A stretch of 46,060 nt of DNA, from IMG/VR virus record IMGVR_UViG_3300025098_000084, positions 1 through 46,060 of that record; one strand, 5' to 3'. This document shows positions 30,998-42,200 of the stretch, one piece after another. This stretch comes from a virus. The notes under the pieces were generated by a model, which saw only the letters and a list, made by a program, of their open reading frames with translations, had not been told where the DNA came from and did not search any database. Both the position numbers and the translations under genes were made by a program. How positions within the stretch are numbered: position 1 is the stretch's first letter; every line of letters starts with the position of its first letter.

Positions 30998-33900
30998 CTA
31001 TATTGTTGTTATTATAAAACTTAGCAATTCGTTATATCTTACACCAAGTCTCGTTTGTTCTACACCATCATCATCTTCCCAAGTGCTAGAGATAAACATC
31101 CCATAATCACTTGCATCCAATCCTTCTGCTGTAAATGCATCTTGTAAGTCTTGTGCTATGACTCCAAAATGATATCTAGCTGTTTCATCAGAATCAGAAT
31201 TATCATCTTTTTCTGCTACTGAATCTTGCCATCTAAATCTTCTTATTAAACCTTTACATGCTGTAGCAACTCTTTGCTCTGCATCTGTTAAGGCTTGTAT
31301 GTCTTGTTTTTGATTTCTGTCTGAAGTTTGTATAGTTCCATTAGTTGCATAGATGTCATCAAATCTTGCACTTGATGCACCTAAATCTATTTTATCATCT
31401 GCTGTAGCACCATCACCAGTTGCAGGATATATAGCTTGGTAAGTTGTATAATTTAAAAACTTTAAGCCTGTTTTGTAAGAACCGCTACCGCCAATTATAA
31501 AAGAGTTAGATGTGTTGTCTTGTGGTCTTGTACCAATACTGCATACAAAGTTATCGTTATGGTCAACAAAATCCAAATAAGTACCATTAGTATTAATAGA
31601 GCTTTTATTTTTAATAGTAGCTATAGGATTGGTTGCACTGCTTTTAATACCCTCTATCTGTGCTTTGGAATCTGTTGTAAATAATCCTTCTGAGGTAAAT
31701 GTTCCTTCTACTGTTGCATTGCCTAAAGATAGGAATGAAGCCATCTCAACATTGCCTGAGAATTCAGCGTTACCATCATTTAATTGAAATTCAGCAGTTC
31801 CAGTTTCATCGTCCTCATAAATTCTAAATCTTGGTGCTACTATTCTAATATCACCAAAACCACTACCACCTTTAATTCTATAACCAGTAGAGTGTAGTTG
31901 TATCGTTGATTGTGTAGGTGTTAAAGCCAGTAATCCACTACTTGTAATAGCACCTGAATTTATAGTTCCTATGTTGGTTAGGTTTCTACCACTTGATATA
32001 ATCTGTGTAGAACCCATTTTAATATTGCCATCAATATCAATCTCTAGTTTTGGTGATGATGTACTTCCATTTGTATAAAATTGTAGTTTTCCTGATGTGT
32101 CTCCACCTTGTCCATAACCTGCAATAAGTTTTAATGCCGCACTTGATGCTGATGCACCTGTTCTTAAAACTAAAACTTCAGAATCATTTTGACCACCTTC
32201 ATCACCTAAGAAATGATCGCCTTGCCCAAAAGTAACGCCATCTGCAACGTGAATACCACCTGTGGTAGCTGTAAATCCTCCTGCAACACTAAAATCACCA
32301 TCAGAGTTAAGAGATAACTGTTCTTGTGGATTTCCTGCTTCATAGGTATGCACTGTTAATAACTTGCCACTTGGTTTTCTCATATCAGTACCTGATGTAC
32401 CCGAGCCATCATACTGATAAAAATGCATACTTCTCATACCATAGGTAGAATTAGCATTTGAATTATTTAATTGAACAAATCTCTCAAAAGCAACTGGTTC
32501 TGAAGTATTTTCGGATAAGTATGTATATATACTTGCTTTTTTTGCTCTTGATGATTGTGATAAAGTCACTCTATCACTTATATCCCAACCAGTTGTTGCG
32601 TTATATGCGGTTAAAGCATTTGCAGTATATGCAGAATCATTTGGATTTCTAATTTTTACAACTTGTGAAGTTGTGCCTGAATTACCATCACCTACAGCAT
32701 CAATAAAACTAAGATTTTTTAAATTACGAGAGGAGTCTATTACTGTTGTTCCTGATATTCTATATTGAGCTGTACTAATATTTCCAGATACCACCATAGA
32801 GTTATCTCCTGCATGTAAGTACATTACATTAGCAAACCCACCATGAGCCGGACCTTTATAAAATATTAATTTGTCATCATTACCTCTGTCTGATATGCCC
32901 CAACGTATATTTGCATCGGTATATCCATCTCCATATCCAAAGAATATTTCTGAAGTATGTGAAGAACCTGCTGAATTAAGATGAAATTCACCCCTACTAC
33001 CTGTTCTAAAACCTCTTCCAAGTAATGAGCCATTTATTGTTGCATTACCACTAGAGATAGTTCCTATGTTGGTTAAGTTTCTTGAGGAGTCTATGACTGT
33101 TGTGCCTCCTAAAGCATAAGAGCCAGAAACATTCCAAATACCTGATGCACTAAGTTTTCCATATACACTGCCACTAGCATTTGCAAGAAGTGCGACACTT
33201 CCATAAGATAAAAACTCCATAACACTACCAGTAGCAAAAATATAACCTTTATTAGCGTTCCCATGTCTAAAACCTATTAAAGAACTAGAGACTCCATCAA
33301 GGTGAATAGTTGCTCTATTAGTCGCACTCCAAGGAGAACTTGTACCACTTATACTTAAGTTGTGACTATTACTTCCTAAATCAGAAGCTCTAATAGCATC
33401 ATTAGAGACAATTCCTGCAAAGGTGGCGTTTTGTGATGCGTCTAATGTAAGTGCTGTTTCCCCATTTGATGTTTGAAATACTAAATATCCATTTTCATGT
33501 ACTGCATCAATATAATTGGCACTACCTCTGCCAAAATTCATTCTTGCACCTTCAGAATTAACTGACCATGTGCCTAAAGAACCATTTAAAGTAATAGAAT
33601 TAAGATTGGTGAGGTTTCTTGAGGAGTCTATTACTGTTGTTCCATTTATTCGTAGACCGCCTGCAAGAATATCTACACCATAACCAACTGTTGATCCATT
33701 ACCTACTTGGAATACATCTGTTAATGAAGAAGCATTTGTAGGTTTATTTTGGAATCTAATAAAACCTGAAGCACCTCCACTACCACGATAGAATGTCATA
33801 TTTGCAACTTCTACACTATTTCGTCCTGATACCTTAGATACTGGTACATTTCCTAAATCTTGTCTATTATTATCAAGTCTTAGTTCATTAACTCCATTTT

Positions 33901-36900
33901 GGTTATTAAACAAATCTATTAAGTTTGCACCTGTAGATATTCCTGTTCCTGAGATAGTTCCTATATTAGTGAGGTTACGAGAGCTTGTAATAACTGTTGT
34001 AGCCCCCATTTGTAAAGCACCATTATTTATGTTTACATTACCTGCTTCGTTAAATTCGGCAATAGTGCCTATAGAACCAGTACCACCTGCATATACTCTC
34101 CAATTATCAGCATCAAATCTTAAGGTTGCATAAGTTGAATTACCCTTCTCTAGCTGTTGACCAATATTAGTGCTTCTGTTACCTATTGTTGATGAACTGG
34201 TTATAGAACCTGATGAGATATTTCCTGCGAAGGTTGCGTTTCCATTTTCAAAAATTGTAAATAAATCAGTAGCACCATTGTTTTTGCTTACAATAAATCC
34301 TCTATCAGTTTGATTATTATCGTTATCAATATCAATACGAACACTTGTATTTGATTGAATCCAACCACCCACACTTGCGTCATTTAAAGTAAGTTTCCCC
34401 GTACTTGTAATAGCACCACTAGAGATAGTTCCTATATTTAATAAATTACGAGAGGAATTTATTATTGTAGTTCCTCCAATTTTATAGTTATAAGCAAAAA
34501 CATTTACCCAAATCTTATCTGATCTTCCTAAACTATATGAATTATTAGAATTAGGTGCAAAACCACCACCAATAACTAAAAGCTCATTACCACTTGGTGA
34601 AAGACCCATGTTTGCTGAACCTCTTACAAAAGCAATATGATTATCAAAGTTTGCATTGGTGACTGTAATTTTTTCTGTTGTAGATATAGCACCACTAGAG
34701 ATAGTTCCCGTATAAGCATTAAGAACTATTGGGTTAGAGCCATTTCCACCAATTCTCACGCCAGTTGAGCTATTTGAAGGTGACCATTGAAATTCAACAT
34801 TTGCACCATCTCTGTTAAATTGTGCCGCAGTCCAAGTAACATAACCGTCTGTGTAATAAGAAGAGCTTACAGAGGTTAAATTTGTTGCACCCCTACTTGC
34901 ATTTATAACTGTAGTTCCATTTATTGAAACTGTATTACTTCTTGCTGTACCTGAAAGGTAGAGGTCTTTGAATCTTTGACCTGTAGCACCTAAATCAATA
35001 GTTCCATCAGCAGAATTTCCATTATATAAAGGATATAAACCTGTAGCTTGGAAACGTATACCTGAGTGGTTAGTACCACCATTTATGTTTAAGTCATCAC
35101 TTGCAGTTCCAATACTGCCTTTTCGCGAACCATTAATTCTAAAGTCAATAATTCTTCCATTAGCATTTTGTCTATTTAGATATAGTGAAGTATTATTATT
35201 GGTTGATATTTGTAATTGACCAATAGAGCCACCTGCAACAATACCAGTTTCATCTGTATTGTCATCATATATTTGTGAATCAGTAGTACCACATAAAAAA
35301 TTGCCCGATGTATCAAAACGTCCTCTCTCTGATGCATTTGCTGTAAATGTAAGCTCTGCACTTGCTTGTAAAAGTAATTGACCGCCACCGCCACTTGATA
35401 CAGCCAATGCACCTGATTCATTTTTTACCGCATTTGAAAGGTAAAGGTTTTTCCATCTTGCTGTAGAATATCCAAGATTTTGTACTCCATCTTCAAAAGC
35501 ACCTGTTGAAGTACAAGGTGCTACAATTTCACTAGCGAAAACAATACCTGAGTCACTACCATAAGGCGAGTGAATGTAAAGTCCGCCACTACCACCAGTA
35601 CCAATAATACCTACGGTTGAGTTATCTTTGCGGAACTGTGCTATAGTGCCATTAGAAGTTGTTCTGTTAAGGGTTAAAGGCTGTGCAGACGCACGAGTTG
35701 ATATTAAATCTCCGTCTGGACGCATTTCTGCACCTACAGTTGACGCTCCTGCCGCTGAATTCTTACCAACTAAAAAATTACCTGCATTATCAAACCTTCC
35801 AACCTCACTAGTATAGGCATAATTATTAGTACCACCTGTAGCAAAAACAATCCCTGATCTAGACATTAAAGATAGTTTGTCACTATCCAATACTCCAACT
35901 GCCATTAATGGTGCATCACTTGTTGTTCTACTAAATGATATTCCAACACCTTCATTTGCTATAGTTTGATGATTTAATGCTAGTGTTCTTAAATTTTTAT
36001 TTGTTCCAACACTACTCGTTATAGCACCACTAGAGATAGTTCCTATATTAGTGAGGTTTCTTGATGAGTCTATTACAGTTGTTAGCCCTTGTTTTAGTGA
36101 ATCAACACTAACAGCACCACCAAAATCAGCAGTTGTACCATCTAGATTGCCTATAACTTCAACAGCACCATTGAAGGTAGCGTTGCCTGATTTACTAATA
36201 CTAACAAGCTCTGCATCAACATTTGCACCGCCAATAACAAAGTTATCAGTTGCATCATCATGTCCTATTGTGTATTGAGCAACACCCGCATTGAAAAATT
36301 TAATCTCTGTATCAGAACCACTAGGAGCATCTAATCTTATTCTTGCATCACCTGAAGCAGAAGTAATATCTAACATTTCTGTCGGAGTCATTCCTATACC
36401 TACTTTACCTGCAAAGGTAGCGTTTTGGTCATGGTTTAATCTTAATGCTTCGTCTAAAGTGGGGTTATTTTGCGAGACATTGAAAGATAGTCCTGTACTT
36501 GAATCTGAATCACTTGACATTTCCCTTCTAGCGACAATAGAAGCACCTGTTAGACTGTCACCTGCTGAATTATTACCTGCTAACTTAAATTCAATTCCTA
36601 TGCCTGATGCTGTAGTTTGATTTACAGTATTACCTGCATCTATTCCTGCAACTGTTAAAGGAAAATAAATAGTATCAGCAGTTATTTGTTTAGTAGCTGT
36701 TATAACACCACTAGAAATAGTTCCACTACTTGTAATAGCACCACTAGAGATAGTTCCTATATTAGTGAGGTTTCTTGATGAGTCTATAATTTTTGTCCCT
36801 GCACCTGTTCCACTTGAAGGTTTTACATATAAACCCTCTTTGAACATTAACTTACCATCTGCAAGAATAGTTGTAGTAGATTCAGTTCCACCAATAGTAA

Positions 36901-39238
36901 AAGATTCATTAGAATCATAAGAAGAAGCATCTCTATGGGTATATCTAACATGACCTATTTGCGTTCCTGAAGCTCCTTGTGAAGTGAATGTAATACCAAC
37001 TGGTGTTGTTCCATCAGCAAGAGATTTAATTGCTATCGCATCACCAGTATAATTAAATGTAGCTGTAGCATTATTACCTTGTAAAGTACCTGTACTAGTG
37101 ATTCTCCATCTTTCAGTTCCACCTGTTGCAAAAGCTAGTGCATTTTCACTTGCTCTATACATACCTGTGTCTGTATCGTTATCAAATGAGAATGATGGGA
37201 ATGATTCTAGATATGAGCTTGATCTAATTTGTCCACTAGCTTTTATTTTTCCTAATACTTCTAGCTTTTCACTTGGATTTGTTAGCCCGATACCAAGACC
37301 AGTTGGTGTCAGTCTCATAGAGTCTGAACTAGCTATTTGAAATTGTAGATAACCTGATTGACCAACCATTCTTGTATTACTGTTAGCCCATGTTAGGTAA
37401 TTATTGTCTGAAAGTTTTATGCCACCTGTTACGTTTATACCGCTTGAGGTTGTGGCTAGTTTGGCATTACCACTATGATGTAAAGTTACCGCACCATCAG
37501 CTACAGCAATTAACCCATCTTGTCCTGATTTTGGTCTTATATAAATATTGCCATTATCATCTTGTATATATAAATCACCAGTTGAATTTCTTATTAAACT
37601 AGAACCACTATCATGGTATATTCTCAAATCATTAGAATCTCCAAGAAATAATGAATTATTATCTCCAAGATTAATATTTCCATCAACAGTCAATCCATCA
37701 CTTGTAACTGTTCCTGTTATGTTTACACCAGTATTAGTTGTCTCAAATTTTTCACTTCCGTTAAAATATATCTTTACCCAACCACCTGCCTGTCCGTAAA
37801 GCATATTTACTCCACCAACATTTCTTAATCTTAAATTAGTAGCATTTATTAATAAATCACCTGTGCCACTATCTGTAATATAACTATGATTACCATCATG
37901 GAAGATGGATAAATCTGAGCCTGTTCCAAATATAGCCTTTGCATTATCATTAAAAATTAGTGAATCAGCACTAGAATCCCACTGCAAATCTGCATTAGCA
38001 CCATTAAAATCAGCATCTGCATTTACAGTTAAAGTAGAGCCATTAAAGCTTAGATTGGTTTCACCATTTATAGTTGAAGAACCACTTGCAGTTAATAATC
38101 TATTATCAGCAAAGTTAGTAATACCTGAAATTAAACCTGTATCAGCACCCCATTCTAGGGTAGTTCCTGTAGATGGTACTTTTAAAACTTGACCTGCTGT
38201 GCCTATGCTGTTTGGTATAGTAAAAGCACTGTTGGAGATAGTACCAATGTTTACAAGATTTCTACCACCACTGATAACCTCTGTGCCGCGTATGTTAAGA
38301 CTACCAGTAGGTAAATTTAAAACACCTGATGCACCTAAAACTAACCTTGCTGTACCCTGCTGATTGGTTGAACCTGAAGTGCCTTGTGTATTCCAAACCT
38401 CAAAATTACCATTTGATTTTCTAAATCTTGCATAAACACCATATCCATCGTCAACATATCTTCCATAATATTGACCACTAGGATTTATATTTGCACCAAT
38501 CCCTGCATCTTCATAACTTATTCCCGGCTCACTAACCCATGCCAATAAGTTACCATCATCTGTAATACCTGTTCTATCATCGTAAACCAAGTTCAGTCTA
38601 GTAGTGGTATGACCTGCATTTACAGTTAAACGATTAGAAGTGGTAATAGCACCACTAGTTATAGTTCCTATATTCTGTAAATTACGAGAGGAGTCTATAA
38701 CAGTTGTTGCATTTAACTTTAAATCGCCACGTTTTATATCTAAACCACTACTACTAAAAACTGAATTGACTGTGCTATTAAAATCTCTTATATAAAAATT
38801 ATTACCATTAACATAAGCACTAGGGTCGCTAGTTCCATCTGAACCACCACCAAGCCAAAGCTTTGTTACACCTTGTGGATTTCTAAACTCTGTATAAGAG
38901 GGTGTACCAACTATTCTATTAACTCCGTCTATTTGAAAATTGCCCTTTATATTTAAATTATGGCTTGTGTCTATAAAAGCACTAGGTGTAGCACTTGTAG
39001 CTGATTGCCCTATATGAAATTCTAGGGTTCTATCTGTTCTTATAAATGAATTAGCATCTCCACCACCAATCATACCCATACGCATGAAGGAGTTTCCTTG
39101 CTGACCATTTGTTATGGTTAATTGACCTGTATCACCACTTATCTGATCAACTATGCTTAATGAACCATCAGATGTGACAATGTTGCCACCTTTGACCTGA
39201 AGTCCGTTTTTTACTATAAAATCTTTTTGTGTTGCCAT
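30998..39238 (-). CDS. giant tail fibre with S74 self-cleaving chaperone domain
   Basis: The 2746-residue protein starts QKDFIVKNGLQVKGGNIVTS, a common marine tail-fibre opening. The body is built of many degenerate repeats around the phrase SSRNLTNIGTISSGAIT (more than a dozen copies), separated by variable Gly/Asn/Ser-rich beta segments. The C-terminal 115 residues are a peptidase S74 intramolecular chaperone: QTSDRNQKQDIQALTDAEQR with the Ser and Lys pair, then FGVIAQDLQDAF and a final LGVRYNELLSFIIT. Members cleave themselves off after the trimer folds. It is the main candidate for host recognition. At least one 53-base exact repeat inside it can support recombination. Confidence 0.92.
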   Translation of the reverse strand: MATQKDFIVKNGLQVKGGNIVTSDGSLSIVDQISGDTGQLTITNGQQGNSFMRMGMIGGGDANSFIRTDRTLEFHIGQSATSATPSAFIDTSHNLNIKGNFQIDGVNRIVGTPSYTEFRNPQGVTKLWLGGGSDGTSDPSAYVNGNNFYIRDFNSTVNSVFSSSGLDIKRGDLKLNATTVIDSSRNLQNIGTITSGAITTSNRLTVNAGHTTTRLNLVYDDRTGITDDGNLLAWVSEPGISYEDAGIGANINPSGQYYGRYVDDGYGVYARFRKSNGNFEVWNTQGTSGSTNQQGTARLVLGASGVLNLPTGSLNIRGTEVISGGRNLVNIGTISNSAFTIPNSIGTAGQVLKVPSTGTTLEWGADTGLISGITNFADNRLLTASGSSTINGETNLSFNGSTLTVNADADFNGANADLQWDSSADSLIFNDNAKAIFGTGSDLSIFHDGNHSYITDSGTGDLLINATNLRLRNVGGVNMLYGQAGGWVKIYFNGSEKFETTNTGVNITGTVTSDGLTVDGNINLGDNNSLFLGDSNDLRIYHDSGSSLIRNSTGDLYIQDDNGNIYIRPKSGQDGLIAVADGAVTLHHSGNAKLATTSSGINVTGGIKLSDNNYLTWANSNTRMVGQSGYLQFQIASSDSMRLTPTGLGIGLTNPSEKLEVLGKIKASGQIRSSSYLESFPSFSFDNDTDTGMYRASENALAFATGGTERWRITSTGTLQGNNATATFNYTGDAIAIKSLADGTTPVGITFTSQGASGTQIGHVRYTHRDASSYDSNESFTIGGTESTTTILADGKLMFKEGLYVKPSSGTGAGTKIIDSSRNLTNIGTISSGAITSSGTISSGVITATKQITADTIYFPLTVAGIDAGNTVNQTTASGIGIEFKLAGNNSAGDSLTGASIVARREMSSDSDSSTGLSFNVSQNNPTLDEALRLNHDQNATFAGKVGIGMTPTEMLDITSASGDARIRLDAPSGSDTEIKFFNAGVAQYTIGHDDATDNFVIGGANVDAELVSISKSGNATFNGAVEVIGNLDGTTADFGGAVSVDSLKQGLTTVIDSSRNLTNIGTISSGAITSSVGTNKNLRTLALNHQTIANEGVGISFSRTTSDAPLMAVGVLDSDKLSLMSRSGIVFATGGTNNYAYTSEVGRFDNAGNFLVGKNSAAGASTVGAEMRPDGDLISTRASAQPLTLNRTTSNGTIAQFRKDNSTVGIIGTGGSGGLYIHSPYGSDSGIVFASEIVAPCTSTGAFEDGVQNLGYSTARWKNLYLSNAVKNESGALAVSSGGGGQLLLQASAELTFTANASERGRFDTSGNFLCGTTDSQIYDDNTDETGIVAGGSIGQLQISTNNNTSLYLNRQNANGRIIDFRINGSRKGSIGTASDDLNINGGTNHSGIRFQATGLYPLYNGNSADGTIDLGATGQRFKDLYLSGTARSNTVSINGTTVINASRGATNLTSVSSSYYTDGYVTWTAAQFNRDGANVEFQWSPSNSSTGVRIGGNGSNPIVLNAYTGTISSGAISTTEKITVTNANFDNHIAFVRGSANMGLSPSGNELLVIGGGFAPNSNNSYSLGRSDKIWVNVFAYNYKIGGTTIINSSRNLLNIGTISSGAITSTGKLTLNDASVGGWIQSNTSVRIDIDNDNNQTDRGFIVSKNNGATDLFTIFENGNATFAGNISSGSITSSSTIGNRSTNIGQQLEKGNSTYATLRFDADNWRVYAGGTGSIGTIAEFNEAGNVNINNGALQMGATTVITSSRNLTNIGTISGTGISTGANLIDLFNNQNGVNELRLDNNRQDLGNVPVSKVSGRNSVEVANMTFYRGSGGASGFIRFQNKPTNASSLTDVFQVGNGSTVGYGVDILAGGLRINGTTVIDSSRNLTNLNSITLNGSLGTWSVNSEGARMNFGRGSANYIDAVHENGYLVFQTSNGETALTLDASQNATFAGIVSNDAIRASDLGSNSHNLSISGTSSPWSATNRATIHLDGVSSSLIGFRHGNANKGYIFATGSVMEFLSYGSVALLANASGSVYGKLSASGIWNVSGSYALGGTTVIDSSRNLTNIGTISSGNATINGSLLGRGFRTGSRGEFHLNSAGSSHTSEIFFGYGDGYTDANIRWGISDRGNDDKLIFYKGPAHGGFANVMYLHAGDNSMVVSGNISTAQYRISGTTVIDSSRNLKNLSFIDAVGDGNSGTTSQVVKIRNPNDSAYTANALTAYNATTGWDISDRVTLSQSSRAKKASIYTYLSENTSEPVAFERFVQLNNSNANSTYGMRSMHFYQYDGSGTSGTDMRKPSGKLLTVHTYEAGNPQEQLSLNSDGDFSVAGGFTATTGGIHVADGVTFGQGDHFLGDEGGQNDSEVLVLRTGASASSAALKLIAGYGQGGDTSGKLQFYTNGSTSSPKLEIDIDGNIKMGSTQIISSGRNLTNIGTINSGAITSSGLLALTPTQSTIQLHSTGYRIKGGSGFGDIRIVAPRFRIYEDDETGTAEFQLNDGNAEFSGNVEMASFLSLGNATVEGTFTSEGLFTTDSKAQIEGIKSSATNPIATIKNKSSINTNGTYLDFVDHNDNFVCSIGTRPQDNTSNSFIIGGSGSYKTGLKFLNYTTYQAIYPATGDGATADDKIDLGASSARFDDIYATNGTIQTSDRNQKQDIQALTDAEQRVATACKGLIRRFRWQDSVAEKDDNSDSDETARYHFGVIAQDLQDAFTAEGLDASDYGMFISSTWEDDDGVEQTRLGVRYNELLSFIITTI
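36021..36073 (-). repeat. 53-base exact direct repeat in fibre gene, copy 1
   Basis: This 53-base stretch is identical to 36735-36787, in the same orientation and 714 bases apart. It encodes the reverse-strand repeat phrase around SSRNLTNIGTISSGAI. It is the longest exact copy I found by eye among many near copies in the fibre gene, such as near 33050, 33960 and 34420. Confidence 0.9.
36735..36787 (-). repeat. 53-base exact direct repeat in fibre gene, copy 2
   Basis: Second copy of the repeat at 36021-36073. Recombination between the two would delete 714 bases, which is 238 codons, in frame, giving a shorter fibre. Confidence 0.9.
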
Positions 39239-39273
39239 CTTCCCTATCCAATGTGCTTATTATTATTATGTCA

Positions 39274-42200
39274 TCAAGCTTCTATTCCTGATACATTAAA
39301 TTTAAATTCTGTTGAAGCAGACTGATTGGGGTCAATCAATAATCTTATATTTCCACCTGAAATATCGGCATCAAAAGTTGCTAACGAAGTATTTGAAAAT
39401 ATCGTTGCATATTCCGTCATATAGACTGTAGTTCCATTATGCGTTAAAAGTATCTCTGTTGCATGAAAATTAGTGCTTGATTTAATTTGTACTAAAACCT
39501 TTAGTGTTCTATAGGTGGTTGCACTAGCAAGTATTCTATTGGTTACTGAAGCACTTGTAGTTGTTAAAGTGGCTACATCTTGACCTATTAAGGCATCACC
39601 TACCCTTATGGTAGAAAAGCCTGATATCGTTTGTCCTGATTGGTCTGTAGTAATACCACCACTAGCAGTTATTTGTTGACCTACGTTTAAATCATTAGTT
39701 ACAGTTACATCATTTGCAAAATTAGCGTTTTTAGAATTGTTAAAAGACAAAGCATTTGCACCATCCATTTTAAATGTTATAGCAGTATTAGCTTCACCCG
39801 TATTTGTATCTGCTTCAAAAAGTAGACTGCCATTTTCTGCACTTATTTTTGCTTTTCTTGATGTTGCTTGAGAATCTATAAACTCAATACTAGGTGTTGG
39901 TGCTTGTAATGTAATTTGATTTCCACTACTTGTTGTATTTACTATTATATTGCCTGATGAGATAGTTCCTATGTTGACCAAGTTTCTATCAGTTGTAAGG
40001 AACTGAGTGCCAGTCATGTAAAGACCTAATAATGATCTAAAATGTATTGCCGCCCAGTCTAAAGAAGCATTTGCACCACCAATATAGAGTGTTTTATTAC
40101 CATCAGTTGTTGGTCTTATGTAACTAGTAGTACGATTCATTTCTAAACCATAACCCTGCAATGTCATATAATCAGAGCCATAGTAAGCTCTTAGAAATGC
40201 ACTATTACCACTACTACCTGCTGTAATATTTCCTGAATTGATAGTACCTGCAAAACTAGCGTTTTGTGAACTATTTATAGTAAGAGCGGTTTGTGAGTTG
40301 GTAACAAATTGCATGTAGTTACCATTAATGGCATATAAAATTTTACCAAGTGCTTCTGTTGTATTGTCACCAAAACGTATATCTCCACCACCCGAACCTG
40401 ATGCACCTTCTAATCTAATTTGTGACCAACCATCTGATTCTTTTAAATGTATTCCTCTTGTCGGTGCTGTAGTGCCAATACCTAATCTTTCAGTTGATGC
40501 ATCCCAAAGTAGTTTTGCTGTTCCTGTGTCGTTATAGAAAGATATGTCTCCACCATTATCTAACTTTATTCTGTTTAATGAGTTTGTACGTAAAAACAAA
40601 TCATCATCTGTAGAAGTTCGTATTACACCTCCACTATTATCAGTATAAATTTGTAATTCATTGCTTGTAGAAAGGTCAGTTAATTCAATCATAGGTGATT
40701 CAACACCATTAATAGTCAACCCATCACTTGTAACTGTACCTAAAATATCAGTACCGCTAGTTCTTACTCTTACAGCTTGTTGTCCTCCTACAAAAAATCT
40801 AAGGTCATCTGAAGCTGACTCTTGAATGAAAGTATTACTACCTCCGTCTAAATAAATTCTATCTGAAGCACCTACTTTAATTTCATCGGCTACAACTGTT
40901 CCTGTTACGTCTATGCCTGTAGATTTTGTTGCAATTTTTTCGCTACCATAATGAAATAACTTAGTTTCACCAGTAGAGCCATCTGCTCTAAAATAGTCTG
41001 TAGTGCCGCCACTTCCATTGTCTGATTGTATTGCAACATCTTGGTCGTCTGCTAAGTTTCTAATAACCAATGTATTTGTAAAATTTGCTATTAAACTATT
41101 ACCATCTGCAACATGATAAATTTGTAAATCATTACCCGTACCAAAAGTGCTTTTTGTTCCATCTTTAAAATTAAGCCTATCTTCACTAGCATCCCATACC
41201 ATGTTTTGTGATGTGCCACTGTCATCGTAGAAAGCTATATCACCATTTCCACCATTAATCTGTAGTGCATTAGTGCCATTTCTTTTAAAAGTATGATAGC
41301 CATTTTGTGCATCATAAATGATGCCTGTGTTAGAGCTTGATAACTCTAAATTTAATCCATTGTTATCTAAACTACCTACACCATCAACAGTCAAACCATC
41401 ACTTGTAACTGCTCCTGTTACATCTATAGCACCTGAATTGATAGTGCCAACAGTTATATTAGGAGTGCCTGATAAGCCTATTGCAGTTATACCTAGTGCA
41501 TTTATTTCAGCTTGAGTTTGATCTGTAGTTGCACCTGCTTCTATACCATCAAGTTTAGTTCCATCAGTAGCTATATCTCTACCATCAACTGTGCCTGTGA
41601 CTGATATGTTTCCTACAACTGATAGCTTTTCACTTGGATTCGTTAGGCCTATACCTACCCTACCATTAGCAGGTATATAATTTAATCCACTGCCTTTAGA
41701 AACCCAACCTGTAACATTGCTATAAAAAGCTACATAATTTCCTGTACCACTTCCATCTCCATTATATTCAAGTATAAAAGCATCACTACCATCTTCTCTA
41801 AACTTAATTTTTGGCTTATTTCCTGCATTATCATATAAATCAACAGTTCCGTTTGTACTTGTAATGCTACCTGTTGTACTAATAGAACCTGTAGCATCAA
41901 TAGCACCTGAATCAATAGTACCTGCTGTAATATTTCTTGCAGACGATATGACTGTTTGACCACCAATTTGTAAAGCACCAGTTTTTAAATTTACATCCCC
42001 TGTGCTTTTTATTCTGACTCTCTCAGAATCATTAGCGTATAAACTTAAGTCATTACCATTCACACCATAACCATGTGCAGAAGCTGTAGTGCTGTTATCA
42101 GCTACTTTTATAAATGCAGTTGCATCTGTACTTGAAAAAGTTGCAACTTGGTTAGTAGTTCCCGAATTAACAGACAAACCATCACTTGTAATAGCACCAC

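Noticed and set aside
36021-36787. CRISPR-like spaced repeats in the fibre gene
   Set aside because: The repeats are in frame within one long coding region, unevenly spaced and degenerate; they encode a protein repeat.
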